From positions 1-9,971 of the forward strand of contig LSKJ01000077.1 of NCBI GenBank assembly GCA_001557035.1: a stretch of DNA of 9,971 nt. The letters run 5' to 3'. The notes beneath the pieces were generated by a model that worked only from the letters and a program-made list of their open reading frames with translations, searched no databases and was not told the origin of the DNA. The translations under genes were made by a program, and so were the position numbers. Positions 1 through 7,069 of this stretch are shown here, one piece after another (position 1 is the first letter of the stretch; every line of letters starts with the position of its first letter). Source of the stretch: Rhodospirillaceae bacterium CCH5-H10 (lineage in GTDB: Bacteria; Pseudomonadota; Alphaproteobacteria; Reyranellales; Reyranellaceae).

Positions 1-1402
1 CGAGCCGTACCGTGCCGAGGAAAGGTGCGACCGGCTCGACAAGCAGGATCGTCCGCGCGAAGCCGCTGTCGTCGAAGCCGCGGCGGAAGTGGACGCGCGA
101 CTTGATGGCGATGGCTTTGAACTGCGCAGGGTCGACGCCCGGCCCCGAGAGTTCGGCGGGATCGATCACCTGCACGAGGAAGCGGCTGATCACCACGACA
201 TTGTCCTGGCCAAACCGGACGGCAACGCGCAATGCACCGTTCACTTCGGCGACACCGACGACGGTGCCGGTGATGCGCACCGGCTGTCCGGCGGATTCGT
301 CGGCGAGGCCGCCGATCTCCCTGTCGAACGAATCGCCCGCCTTCACACCGCCGGCCTTCAGTGCATCGATGCACCTGGCGTCGGCGATGGTCGCGATCAG
401 CACATCGGACAGGTCCTGCTCGATCACTTCCTTCAGTATCCAGGTCGCGTAGCCCGAACGGTCGCTGTGATCGGCCAGCACCACCGGCGTCTCGCCGCGC
501 GCCATGGCCTCCTTGGCCAACCTGACGCCTTCGGGGATCGGATGGACCCTGGCGGTGTTGAGCAGGTCCTCGCGGCGGCGCCACGCCCAGGACGACATGT
601 CGTCGGCGACATTGCGGGCCAGCGCTGCATTGCCGTTGGTCATGACCTGGAAGGTCATGCCGACGTCCGGGACATCGGCGAAGGGAAAGCCGAAGAAGAC
701 GTTCACATAGACGTCGGGCTCGCGCGCTTCCCAGACGAGCGCACGCTGCACCAGATCCATCCACGGCGAGGCGCCCGTCCACTGCAGAACGGTCGGCGTG
801 ATGATCGGCACCTTCACCGTGACGGTCTCGGGCCGGTAGTCGCCACGGATCGCGCGCACCAGCATGCGCGCCGCGCGTTCGCCCTGCAGGTGGCTGTCAT
901 AGTGCGGGAAGTATTTCACCGTGAAGGCCATGTCGGCCTGGGCCAGGAATTCCGCATCCTCGTTGCCGTGCGGATCGAAGGTGCCGACGATGAAGGCCTT
1001 GCGGCCCACGACCTCGCGGACCCGCCGCGCGATGTCGGCCTCGGGCCGCGCCACGCCGCGCACGCCCATCGCGCCGTGCAGGCTGAGGTAGACGCCGTCG
1101 AACGGTCCCCGTGCCTTCAGGCCCGCGATCATGCGGCCGAGGAAGGTCTCGTAGGCTTCTTCCGTGATCCAGCCTGAGCCGGTGCCCGTGCGTGGCCACA
1201 GCGGCGATTCGATGCCGACCAGTTCGACGCCGTCATGCTCGCGCGCCACTTTCACGAACCCGCCCATGTAGGCCTTGGGATCGTGCGCCAGCAGCGCTTC
1301 GCCGCTGGCCGGCGAACCGGGGTAAGTGAAATCGGCGAGCGTGGTGTCGTTCGGAAGGAACGTCACCGTCTCGTGGGCGAACTGCAGGACGGCGATACGC
1401 AT
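1..1402 (-). CDS. M81 family metallopeptidase (MlrC-like), C-terminus cut by window edge
   Basis: The reading frame is open from the ATG at 1402 to the left edge (467 codons, no stop), so the last few tens of residues are missing; the family is usually about 490-500 residues. The N-terminus reads MRIAVLQFAHET and then TF, the variant HET.TF motif of M81/MlrC proteins. Further on are SLHGAMG (107-113), FDPHGNED (142-149) and FPHYDSH (165-171). These supply the Asp, His and His expected to bind zinc. The C-terminal domain shows ADHSDRSG (about 315) and a KSRVHFR segment near the end. The founding member, MlrC, cleaves linearised microcystin peptides, but most homologues have no known substrate. 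No signal peptide is seen, so it is probably cytoplasmic. The gene starts 16 bases after the dehydrogenase stop, with only a weak GAGG upstream, so it is probably read through from the etf operon. The family is confident; the substrate is unknown. Confidence 0.9.
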   Translation of the reverse strand, partial: MRIAVLQFAHETVTFLPNDTTLADFTYPGSPASGEALLAHDPKAYMGGFVKVAREHDGVELVGIESPLWPRTGTGSGWITEEAYETFLGRMIAGLKARGPFDGVYLSLHGAMGVRGVARPEADIARRVREVVGRKAFIVGTFDPHGNEDAEFLAQADMAFTVKYFPHYDSHLQGERAARMLVRAIRGDYRPETVTVKVPIITPTVLQWTGASPWMDLVQRALVWEAREPDVYVNVFFGFPFADVPDVGMTFQVMTNGNAALARNVADDMSSWAWRRREDLLNTARVHPIPEGVRLAKEAMARGETPVVLADHSDRSGYATWILKEVIEQDLSDVLIATIADARCIDALKAGGVKAGDSFDREIGGLADESAGQPVRITGTVVGVAEVNGALRVAVRFGQDNVVVISRFLVQVIDPAELSGPGVDPAQFKAIAIKSRVHFRRGFDDSGFARTILLVEPVAPFLGTVRL

Positions 1403-1418
1403 CGCGCCGTCCGCCTCG

Positions 1419-2291
1419 CTAGCGCGTCGGAACCGGGCGTTCGCTGGAATAGTCGTAGAAGCCGCGCTTGACCTTGCGGCCGACCCAGCCGGCCTCGACA
1501 TACTTCACGAGCAGCGGGCACGGACGATACTTCGAATCGGCCAGGCCCTCGTGCAACACCTGCATCACCGAGAGGCAGGTATCGAGGCCGATGAAGTCGG
1601 CCAGCTCGAGCGGGCCCATCGGATGGTTGGCGCCCAGCTTCATGCCGGTGTCGATCGCCTCGACGTTGCCGACGCCCTCGTAGAGCGCATAGACCGCCTC
1701 GTTGATCATCGGCAGCAGGATGCGGTTCACGATGAAGGCCGGGAAGTCCTCGGCATTGACCGGCTTCTTGTCGAGCCTGACCACGACCTCGCGCACCGTG
1801 CGGAAGGTCTCCTCCTCCGTGGCGATGCCGCGGATCAGTTCGACCAGGCCCATCAGCGGCACCGGGTTCATGAAGTGCATGCCCATGAACTTGCCGGGAC
1901 GGTCGGTCACCGAGGCGAGCCTCGTCACCGAGATCGACGAGGTGTTGGTCGCCAGCAGCACGTTGGCCGGCAGGCCCTCGCAGACCTTCTTGAAGATCTC
2001 GCGCTTCACCGCCTCGTTCTCGGTGGCCGCCTCGACGATCAGGTCGCAATCGGCGAGCGGCTTGTAGTCGGTGGCGGTCGAGATCCGCCCGATCGCCGCG
2101 TCCTTGTCCTCGGGACGGATCATGCCGCGGCCGATCTGCCGGTCCATGTTCCGTCCGATGGCGTCGATACCCTTGTCGAGATGCGGCTGGTCGACATCCA
2201 CGAGGCGGATGTCGTAGCCCTTCAACGCGCAGACATGGGCGATGCCGCTGCCCATCTGGCCGGCACCGATGACGCCGATGCGCTTGATCAT
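1419..2291 (-). CDS. 3-hydroxybutyryl-CoA / 3-hydroxyacyl-CoA dehydrogenase
   Basis: This 290-residue protein is the normal length for the single-function NAD-dependent enzyme, which interconverts 3-hydroxyacyl-CoA and 3-oxoacyl-CoA. It could serve beta-oxidation, butyrate or PHB metabolism, or aromatic-acid breakdown. The N-terminal Rossmann fold has GAGQMGSG from residue 9, with Asp32 at the end of the second strand favouring NAD over NADP. NTSSISVT (116-123) is the family's conserved segment. His139 in MHFMNPVP and Glu151 are 12 residues apart, the same spacing as the catalytic His-Glu pair of characterised enzymes. The C-terminal domain carries PAFIVNRIL, NHPMGPLELAD and finally GRKVKRGFYDYS. 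The ATG at 2291 has GAGGA eight bases upstream. The stop lies 16 bases before the M81 gene, and the start is 21 bases after etfA. The name could be hbd, hbdA, fadB2 or paaH; sequence alone does not decide. Confidence 0.95.
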   Translation of the reverse strand: MIKRIGVIGAGQMGSGIAHVCALKGYDIRLVDVDQPHLDKGIDAIGRNMDRQIGRGMIRPEDKDAAIGRISTATDYKPLADCDLIVEAATENEAVKREIFKKVCEGLPANVLLATNTSSISVTRLASVTDRPGKFMGMHFMNPVPLMGLVELIRGIATEEETFRTVREVVVRLDKKPVNAEDFPAFIVNRILLPMINEAVYALYEGVGNVEAIDTGMKLGANHPMGPLELADFIGLDTCLSVMQVLHEGLADSKYRPCPLLVKYVEAGWVGRKVKRGFYDYSSERPVPTR

Positions 2292-2312
2292 GATGGGTGT
2301 CCTCGGGTTTGC

Positions 2313-3248
2313 TTACTTTTTCTCGACCGCGGCGGTGAGCTCGGGGACGATCTGGAACAGGTCGCCCACGATGCCGTAATCGGCAACCTGGAAGATCGGC
2401 GCTTCCTCGTCCTTGTTGATCGCCACGATGGTCTTGCTGTCCTTCATGCCGGCGAGATGCTGGATCGCGCCGGAGATGCCGATGGCGATGTAGAGGTCGG
2501 GCGCGACCACCTTGCCGGTCTGGCCGACCTGGTAGTCGTTCGGCACGTAACCGGCATCGACCGCCGCGCGGCTGGCGCCGAGACCGGCGCCGAGCTTGTC
2601 GGCCAGGGTCTCGAGCATCTTGAAGTTGTCACCGCTCTGCAGGCCACGGCCGCCGCTGACGACGATCTTGGCGCTGGTCAGTTCGGGACGCTCGCTCTTG
2701 GAGAGCTCGGCGCCGACGAACGACGAAAGGCCCGCGGTGCCCGTGCCGGCGATCTGCTCGATCGCGGCCGAACCGCCGCCCGCCGCCGCCTTGAAGTTGG
2801 TCGGACGGACGGTGACGATCTTGATCTTGTCGGTGCTCTGCACGGTCGCCATGGCGTTGCCGGCGTAGATCGGGCGGACGAAGGTATCCGGCGAGACGAC
2901 CTGGATGGCCTCCGACACCTGCGCGACGTCGAGCAACGCGGCGACGCGCGGCGCGACGTTCTTGCCGACCGAGTCGGCCGCCATCACGACGTGGCTGTAG
3001 CCCGGCGCGAGCTTCACGACGAGCGGCGCGATGTCCTCGGCCAGCCAGTTGGCGTAGGCGGCATCCTCGGCCTGCAGCACCTTGGCGACACCCTGGATCG
3101 CGGCTGCCGACTTGGCGGCTTCGCCGGCGTTGCTGCCGGCCACCAGGACATGGACCTCGGGGTCCATCTGGGCCGCGGCCGCTACGGCGTTGGCGACATT
3201 GGCGCGGACGGTCTTGCCGTCATGCGCGGCGACGACGAGGACGGCCAT
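2313..3248 (-). CDS. etfA: Electron transfer flavoprotein alpha subunit
   Basis: The 311-residue protein is full length for EtfA. With EtfB it forms the soluble FAD- and AMP-binding heterodimer that takes electrons from acyl-CoA and similar dehydrogenases and passes them to ETF-ubiquinone oxidoreductase. The N-terminal half is the variable alpha/beta domain. The C-terminal FAD domain is very clear: [13 protein letters not shown] (197-209), ASRAAVDAG (225-233), VGQTGK (241-246) and the ETF-alpha signature [17 protein letters not shown] (252-268), then INKD (277-280) and ADYG (289-292). The ATG at 3248 comes one base after the etfB stop codon, and its ribosome site (GGGAG, nine bases upstream) lies inside the 3' end of etfB, so the two are translationally linked. 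It continues into the dehydrogenase gene after 21 bases. Confidence 0.97.
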   Translation of the reverse strand: MAVLVVAAHDGKTVRANVANAVAAAAQMDPEVHVLVAGSNAGEAAKSAAAIQGVAKVLQAEDAAYANWLAEDIAPLVVKLAPGYSHVVMAADSVGKNVAPRVAALLDVAQVSEAIQVVSPDTFVRPIYAGNAMATVQSTDKIKIVTVRPTNFKAAAGGGSAAIEQIAGTGTAGLSSFVGAELSKSERPELTSAKIVVSGGRGLQSGDNFKMLETLADKLGAGLGASRAAVDAGYVPNDYQVGQTGKVVAPDLYIAIGISGAIQHLAGMKDSKTIVAINKDEEAPIFQVADYGIVGDLFQIVPELTAAVEKK

Positions 3249-3249
3249 C

Positions 3250-3999
3250 TCAGATCACTCCCGCTTCGTTGCGCAGCTTCTCGACCAGCTCCGCGACGGT
3301 CTTCACCTTGATGCCGGCCTTGCGCTTCGGCGGTTCTTCGACCTTCAGGGTCTTGAGGCGCGGCGCGACGTCGACGCCCAGCGCGTCCGGCGCCAGGGTC
3401 TCGATCGGCTTCTTCTTGGCCTTCATAATGTTCGGCAGCGACGCATAGCGCGGCTCGTTCAGGCGCAGGTCGGTGGTGATCACCGCCGGCATCTTGATCT
3501 TGATGTTCTCGAGACCGCCGTCGACCTCGCGCTTCACCTCGACCGAACCGTCGGCGACGTTGAGCTTGTTGGCGAAGGTGCCGACCGACCAGCCGAGCAG
3601 CGCGGCCAGCATCTGGCCGGTGGCGTTCGAGTCGTCGTCGATCGCCTGCTTGCCGACGATCACCAGGCCGGGCTGTTCCTTGTCGACCACGGCCTTCAGC
3701 AGCTTGGCGACGGCCAGCGGCTGCAGTTCGGCATCGGTCTGCACGAGGACGCCGCGGTCGGCGCCCATGGCGAGCGCCGTGCGGATCGTCTCCTGGCACT
3801 GGGCCGGGCCGGCAGAGAAAGCGATGACTTCGGTCGCAGCGCCCTTCTCTTTCATGCGAATCGCCTCTTCCACGGCGATTTCATCGAAGGGGTTCATGGA
3901 CATCTTGACGTTAGCCGTCTCGACACCCGTGTTGTCGGCCTTGACGCGGATCTTGACGTTGTAGTCGATGACCCGCTTGACCGCGACCAGCACTTTCAT
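3250..3999 (-). CDS. etfB: Electron transfer flavoprotein beta subunit
   Basis: At 249 residues it has the standard EtfB length. It starts with [20 protein letters not shown] and has [11 protein letters not shown] (36-46), as in group I (mitochondrial/alphaproteobacterial) Etf[18 protein letters not shown] (114-130) is the AMP/FAD-proximal loop. [18 protein letters not shown] (180-197) is the recognition loop, in which the Leu of SLPN docks into partner dehydrogenases, followed by its conserved lysine-rich tail. The ATG at 3999 is the first in-frame start and begins the conserved N-terminus exactly. Its ribosome site is poor: only an AGG lies about nine bases upstream. It is the first gene of the etfB-etfA-dehydrogenase-M81 operon, preceded by a 156-base gap with a promoter-like sequence. 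Confidence 0.97.
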   Translation of the reverse strand: MKVLVAVKRVIDYNVKIRVKADNTGVETANVKMSMNPFDEIAVEEAIRMKEKGAATEVIAFSAGPAQCQETIRTALAMGADRGVLVQTDAELQPLAVAKLLKAVVDKEQPGLVIVGKQAIDDDSNATGQMLAALLGWSVGTFANKLNVADGSVEVKREVDGGLENIKIKMPAVITTDLRLNEPRYASLPNIMKAKKKPIETLAPDALGVDVAPRLKTLKVEEPPKRKAGIKVKTVAELVEKLRNEAGVI

Positions 4000-4025
4000 C
4001 GCGTTGCGCCTATCGGTGAGTTGCG

Positions 4026-4045
4026 GCCGGACTGACCCGTCCGGC
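4026..4045. repeat. Perfect 7-bp inverted repeat in the etfB leader
   Basis: GCCGGAC (4026-4032) and GTCCGGC (4039-4045) are exact reverse complements around a six-base loop. The repeat lies between the predicted transcription start (near 4050) and the etfB start at 3999, so it would form a GC-rich hairpin in the mRNA leader. No T-run follows on either strand, so it does not look like an intrinsic terminator. It could be a leader stabiliser, a protein-binding site or chance. The repeat is seen directly; the function is a guess. Confidence 0.4.
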
Positions 4046-4057
4046 GAAGGGGATTTC

Positions 4058-4086
4058 GTGTAGGGGTGTTGAGCCGATCATGTCAA
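4058..4086 (-). promoter_or_regulatory. Predicted sigma-70-type promoter of the etf operon
   Basis: On the minus strand TTGACA (4086-4081, a perfect -35 preceded by C as in the alphaproteobacterial CTTGAC consensus) is followed after 17 bases by CTACAC (4063-4058). CTACAC resembles the relaxed CTATAT-like -10 of this class. Transcription would begin near 4050, giving a leader of about 50 bases before etfB. The site lies in the only sizeable gap on the minus strand (4000-4155) and explains why etfB-etfA can be expressed apart from the cobalamin gene upstream. The prediction comes from sequence pattern only. Confidence 0.6.
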
Positions 4087-4155
4087 GGCTATGGCGCACT
4101 GCACAAAATCGCAGGGTGGAAGATTTTTCCTCTATCTTTCAACAGCTTGGGCTGA

Positions 4156-4752
4156 TTAGCGCGAACCGCCCGGCACCCAGAGCACATCTGCCGCGCCATT
4201 GTCGTTGAGCCGGCGGGCCAGGACGAACAGGTGATCGGACAGCCGATTGATGTATTTGATCGCCTCCGGATTGATCGTCTGCTCCGTCGCGAGATGGGTC
4301 ATGCAGCGCTCGGCGCGACGCGAAACGGTGCGCGCCAGATGCAACCAGGATGCGGCCTCGCTGCCGCCCGGCAGGATGAACGACTTCAGCGGTTGCAACT
4401 CGGCATTCATCGCGTCGATCTCGCGTTCGAGACGCTCGACCTGCGAAGGCACCATGCGCAGCGCCTGCTCGTCGCGCTTCGTCTTGCCCTCGGGCGTGCA
4501 CAGATCGGCACCGAGATCGAACAGGTCGTTCTGGATCCGGCCGAGCATCGCATCGGCTTCGGCGAGACGCGGATCGCCGCCGCCAGCACGCGCAATCGCG
4601 TTGCGCGCGAGACCGATCACCGAGTTGGCCTCGTCGGTCGTGCCATAGGCTTCGACGCGGATGTCGTGCTTCGGCACGCGCTCGCCGCGGCCGAGCGACG
4701 TCTGCCCGGCGTCGCCGCCGCGCGTGTAGATGCGGTTGAGGGTGACGGCCAT
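4156..4752 (-). CDS. ATP:cob(I)alamin adenosyltransferase, PduO type
   Basis: The 198-residue protein transfers the adenosyl group of ATP to cob(I)alamin to make adenosylcobalamin, the cofactor of methylmalonyl-CoA and ethylmalonyl-CoA mutases. The whole length matches the PduO/MMAB family. The N-terminal ATP-binding motif is YTRGGDAGQTSLGRGERVPK (9-28), followed by RVEAYGTTDEANS (32-44). The core helices carry FILPGGSEAASWLH (125-138) and RTVSRRAER (141-149), whose arginines contact ATP. The C-terminal part has INRLSDHLFVLAR (168-180) and LWVPGG. It is not the unrelated CobA/CobO or EutT type, although annotation pipelines often label this family cobO. The ATG at 4752 has AGGAG eight bases upstream, and the gene begins four bases after the HIG1 gene stops. 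Its product would support the acyl-CoA reactions served by the downstream ETF and dehydrogenase genes. Confidence 0.95.
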   Translation of the reverse strand: MAVTLNRIYTRGGDAGQTSLGRGERVPKHDIRVEAYGTTDEANSVIGLARNAIARAGGGDPRLAEADAMLGRIQNDLFDLGADLCTPEGKTKRDEQALRMVPSQVERLEREIDAMNAELQPLKSFILPGGSEAASWLHLARTVSRRAERCMTHLATEQTINPEAIKYINRLSDHLFVLARRLNDNGAADVLWVPGGSR

Positions 4753-4756
4753 CGTC

Positions 4757-4969
4757 TCAGCTCCTGCTCGCGAAGTACCAGAGCAGGATCAGCACGACCG
4801 TGAGAAGCTGCAGACGCACGCGCCACCACATGAACTTGTTGCTGCGGCGACTGCCTTCGATGTTGCCGTCCTGGTTCTGGCTCATGTTGATCAAGCCGGC
4901 GAACAGGGTGCCCAGCGTGGCGAACGCCGACACCAGCACGAGGACGAAAAGGACATTGGCGAGGGTCAT
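4757..4969 (-). CDS. Twin-transmembrane HIG1-domain protein
   Basis: This is a 70-residue membrane protein with two hydrophobic helices (about 5-28 and 52-67) joined by a polar loop. The segment SNKFMWWRVRLQ (43-54) matches the HIG1 signature (SNKLM.xRVxxQ) at the entry to the second helix. HIG1 proteins in mitochondria (Rcf1/HIGD) associate with cytochrome c oxidase and respiratory supercomplexes. The bacterial small forms are largely uncharacterised, so a respiratory role is inference. The ATG at 4969 starts six bases after the amine oxidase stop and lacks a clear ribosome site, so translation is probably coupled to the upstream gene. The cobalamin gene starts four bases downstream, and its ribosome site lies within this gene. 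Confidence 0.85.
   Translation of the reverse strand: MTLANVLFVLVLVSAFATLGTLFAGLINMSQNQDGNIEGSRRSNKFMWWRVRLQLLTVVLILLWYFASRS
4761..4765 (-). promoter_or_regulatory. Ribosome binding site of the cobalamin adenosyltransferase gene
   Basis: AGGAG lies eight bases before the ATG at 4752, inside the last codons of the HIG1 gene. It fixes the start choice and implies that ribosomes finishing the HIG1 gene can reload directly. Confidence 0.75.
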
Positions 4970-4975
4970 GAGGAT

Positions 4976-6403
4976 TTATCCCGCATTGTGCCGGCCCGCG
5001 CCAGTACGGGCGCCGGCCCAGGGCCGCGCGGTGCGTGAAGCGTCGGTGCCGGTGGCGAGACGGAAGATCGTCTCGGCCGTCTGCTCGGCCGACCAGAGCG
5101 CCGCGTGCACGGTGCCGTACTCGACGGGCTCCGTCGCCTCGCCCGCGAAGAAGACGCGGTTGCCGAGCGGCCGCGCATGCGCGGTGCAGTCGTCGGGATC
5201 GCTGCCCACGCCGGGATAGGAATAGCCGCCGCGCGACCAGGGATCGCTCAACCAGCGCGGGAAGACCATCGCCTCGGGATCGGGAATGTCGTCGCCGAAC
5301 ATCGCGCGCAGCGATTTCATCGCGACGGCCGTCACTTCCGCGTCGCTCGCCTCGCGGTCGAGATGGATCGCCGTGTGGCCGTTGCAGAAGCTGAGCAGGA
5401 TCGGCAGGCCGGTCTCCTGCTGGTGGCTGACGAACGTGTTGAAACCGCCGCGCTGCTGCGGGGAATCGGGCAGCCGCCCGAACCATTTGGGCTGCTCCGG
5501 CCAGAAGCGCCGCGGAAAGCGCAGGTAGATCTTGCCCAGCACGCCGGCCCCGTAGCCGAGGCGGCCGATGGCGACGCGCTGCGGTTCCGGCGGAGCCGGA
5601 TCGAGCGCCGGCAGCCCCGCGCGCAACAGCCCGACCGGCACGGCGATCACCGCGCGATCCGCCTCGATGCGCTGGCCGTCCTGCAGGATCGCCGTCACGC
5701 CATCGCCTCTCCAGACCACGCGCTCGACCGCGGTGCCGATGCGGATGTCGAGGCCGGGCGCGACGTCGTCGATCAGTTGCTTGTAGCCGCCCCTCGGCTG
5801 TGCATTGCGCTCGAGGCCTTCGGTCGGGAACCACTCCTCCGCGGCCACCGCGTCCCAGGGCGCGCTCTGCACGCCCTCGCTCATCTCCACGAACGTGGCC
5901 ACGACCAGACGGTCGATTGCGGGCAGCCACGCTGCGGTGAGCAACGGCTCGACGGCCTCCCGCACGGAGATCGAGCGCGGCCCGCGAACGCGCGTCAGCG
6001 CCTTGCTCTTCCAGCCCGCCCATTCGATGGCAGCCTTGAAGGCCATCCGTCCCATCACCGCCCGGCGACGCTGTCCCTCGCGAGTCGGCGAGGTCGCGCG
6101 CTTGTCGATCAGCAGACGTTCGCCCTGCGACTCGACCAGGTCGATGCCGAGCTTCTCGCACCACAGGGTGAGCGGGTTGCCGTCGACGCCATGCACCCAG
6201 GAGCCGCCGAGATCGACCGGTGCGCCGACACGATCGTCGGTCCAGGTCCGGCCGCCGATGCGCCCGCGCGCCTCCAGCACGCTGACGATGAAACCGGAAT
6301 CATGAAGGAGCCTCGCCGCGACCAGCCCGGCCATGCCGGCTCCCACCACGACGACGCGCTCGCCGGTCCCAGCGCCCATCGACCAGGACCCGGTCCGGCT
6401 CAT
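4976..6403 (-). CDS. Flavin-containing amine oxidase (polyamine oxidase-like)
   Basis: The 475-residue protein is the usual length for bacterial FAD amine oxidases, which oxidise primary, secondary or polyamines to imines with release of H2O2. The N-terminal dinucleotide fold has VVVVGAGMAGLVAARLL (17-33), Glu44, RIGGRTW (48-54) and DLGGSWVHG (64-72). The C-terminal FAD motif is VFFAGEATEPVEYGTVHAAL (417-436). A middle PRGGYKQLIDDVAP segment (203-216) matches the polyamine oxidase/LSD1 branch. The lysine normally found before the AI..LGYG segment seems replaced: the sequence there is PPEPQRVAIGRLGYG (271-285). The frame stays open upstream to 6688, but the ATG at 6403 is preferred because it overlaps the HAD gene stop in an ATGA tetranucleotide and gives the normal N-terminus; ATG 6379 is an alternative. 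No signal peptide is seen. The substrate is unknown; it could also be an amino-acid oxidase or a dehydrogenase. Confidence 0.92.
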   Translation of the reverse strand: MSRTGSWSMGAGTGERVVVVGAGMAGLVAARLLHDSGFIVSVLEARGRIGGRTWTDDRVGAPVDLGGSWVHGVDGNPLTLWCEKLGIDLVESQGERLLIDKRATSPTREGQRRRAVMGRMAFKAAIEWAGWKSKALTRVRGPRSISVREAVEPLLTAAWLPAIDRLVVATFVEMSEGVQSAPWDAVAAEEWFPTEGLERNAQPRGGYKQLIDDVAPGLDIRIGTAVERVVWRGDGVTAILQDGQRIEADRAVIAVPVGLLRAGLPALDPAPPEPQRVAIGRLGYGAGVLGKIYLRFPRRFWPEQPKWFGRLPDSPQQRGGFNTFVSHQQETGLPILLSFCNGHTAIHLDREASDAEVTAVAMKSLRAMFGDDIPDPEAMVFPRWLSDPWSRGGYSYPGVGSDPDDCTAHARPLGNRVFFAGEATEPVEYGTVHAALWSAEQTAETIFRLATGTDASRTARPWAGARTGAGRHNAG

Positions 6404-7056
6404 ACCCGTGGCGCCCAAGCGAGCATCGGCAGCGCAGACATCGCTTCGAAAGGTCGGCCACCTGCCGCCCGCAGCGCCTCGGCATCGGAATGTGAGGCGC
6501 CGACATAGGCCAGCGCGCGCATGCCGGCGGAACGCGCCGCCTGGATGCCCGGTAGCGAGTCTTCCACCACCGTGCAGGCGAACGGCTGCTCGTTCATCTG
6601 AATGGCGGCGTGAAGGAAGAGATCGGGAAACGGTTTTCCGCGCGGCACCTGGCTCGCACTGAAGATGCGGCCCTCGAAGCGGTCCCACAATCCGGTGATG
6701 CCGAGCGTCACCCGCATCTTGTCGAGGCCGCCGGAACTGGCGACGCAGGTCGCGATCCCCGCCGACTCGATCGCGTCGATCGCCTCGACGACGCCCGGCA
6801 CCGACTGCAGCGGCGCGTCACGGAACGCCTGCAACGTGTCGGCCTGCAGCCGGTCCACGAAGTCGGACGGCAGCGCGCGGCCGAGTTCGCCCTCGACGAT
6901 CTCGACGCAGGACTTCATCGAACGCCCCATCAGGCGGCGCATCGTCTCCTCGACCGTCCAGTCGAGTCCCTCGCGTCCAAGGGCGCGGGCGAAGCAGGTG
7001 TTGGCGAGGGGCTCGCTGTCGACCAGCACACCGTCGCAATCGAATATGACCAGCAC
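6400..7056 (-). CDS. HAD-superfamily phosphatase (phosphoglycolate phosphatase / beta-phosphoglucomutase-like)
   Basis: This is a subfamily IA HAD hydrolase of 218 residues with all four motifs: DCDGVLVDSE (6-15, nucleophile Asp6 and acid Asp8), ASSG (106-109), the lysine of GKPFPD (Lys141) and VVEDSLPG (163-170). The cap domain (about 16-85) is the helical C1 type of phosphoglycolate phosphatase, beta-phosphoglucomutase and YieH-like 6-phosphogluconate phosphatase, so the product probably dephosphorylates a small phosphorylated metabolite. No substrate can be assigned. The start is GTG at 7056: the HAD fold begins at the second residue and no in-frame ATG lies near. The upstream dioxygenase gene stops 13 bases earlier and the ribosome site is weak, so the frame in front (to 7431) is only dioxygenase DNA read in another frame. 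The stop overlaps the amine oxidase start by four bases. Confidence 0.9.
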   Translation of the reverse strand: MLVIFDCDGVLVDSEPLANTCFARALGREGLDWTVEETMRRLMGRSMKSCVEIVEGELGRALPSDFVDRLQADTLQAFRDAPLQSVPGVVEAIDAIESAGIATCVASSGGLDKMRVTLGITGLWDRFEGRIFSASQVPRGKPFPDLFLHAAIQMNEQPFACTVVEDSLPGIQAARSAGMRALAYVGASHSDAEALRAAGGRPFEAMSALPMLAWAPRV

Positions 7057-7069
7057 GCCCCGAGGATTA

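Larger units (their letters stand above)
4000..4155. other. Intergenic region between the cobalamin adenosyltransferase gene and etfB
   Basis: This 156-base gap has no coding potential and contains locally A/T-rich patches (4104-4140) unlike the surrounding genes. It contains the etf promoter and the leader hairpin. A loose AAAATC/GATTTT inverted repeat (4105-4110 and 4122-4127, 11-base loop) is too weak to call a terminator for the upstream gene. Read-through from the upstream block into etfB is therefore possible. Confidence 0.6.

Noticed and set aside
89..1177. A 362-codon plus-strand open frame
   Set aside because: It is antisense to the M81 gene, whose frame is continuous and shows the metal-binding motifs.
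1326..3311. A 661-codon open frame on the plus strand
   Set aside because: It is antisense to the dehydrogenase and etfA, both unmistakable. The His/Asp/Arg-rich translation has no family features and looks like a mirror of minus-strand codon use.
4105..4127. AAAATC/GATTTT inverted repeat as a terminator for the cobalamin gene
   Set aside because: Only six A/T-rich pairs with an 11-base loop and no proper T-run after a GC stem, so it is too weak to call.
5105..6508. A 467-codon plus-strand open frame
   Set aside because: It is antisense to the amine oxidase and has low-complexity Arg/Ala/Asp/His composition without motifs.
6404..6688. A 95-codon upstream extension of the amine oxidase frame
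   Set aside because: It lies inside the HAD gene, its translation is Arg-rich and unlike any amine oxidase N-terminus, and the ATGA overlap at 6400-6403 gives a natural start.
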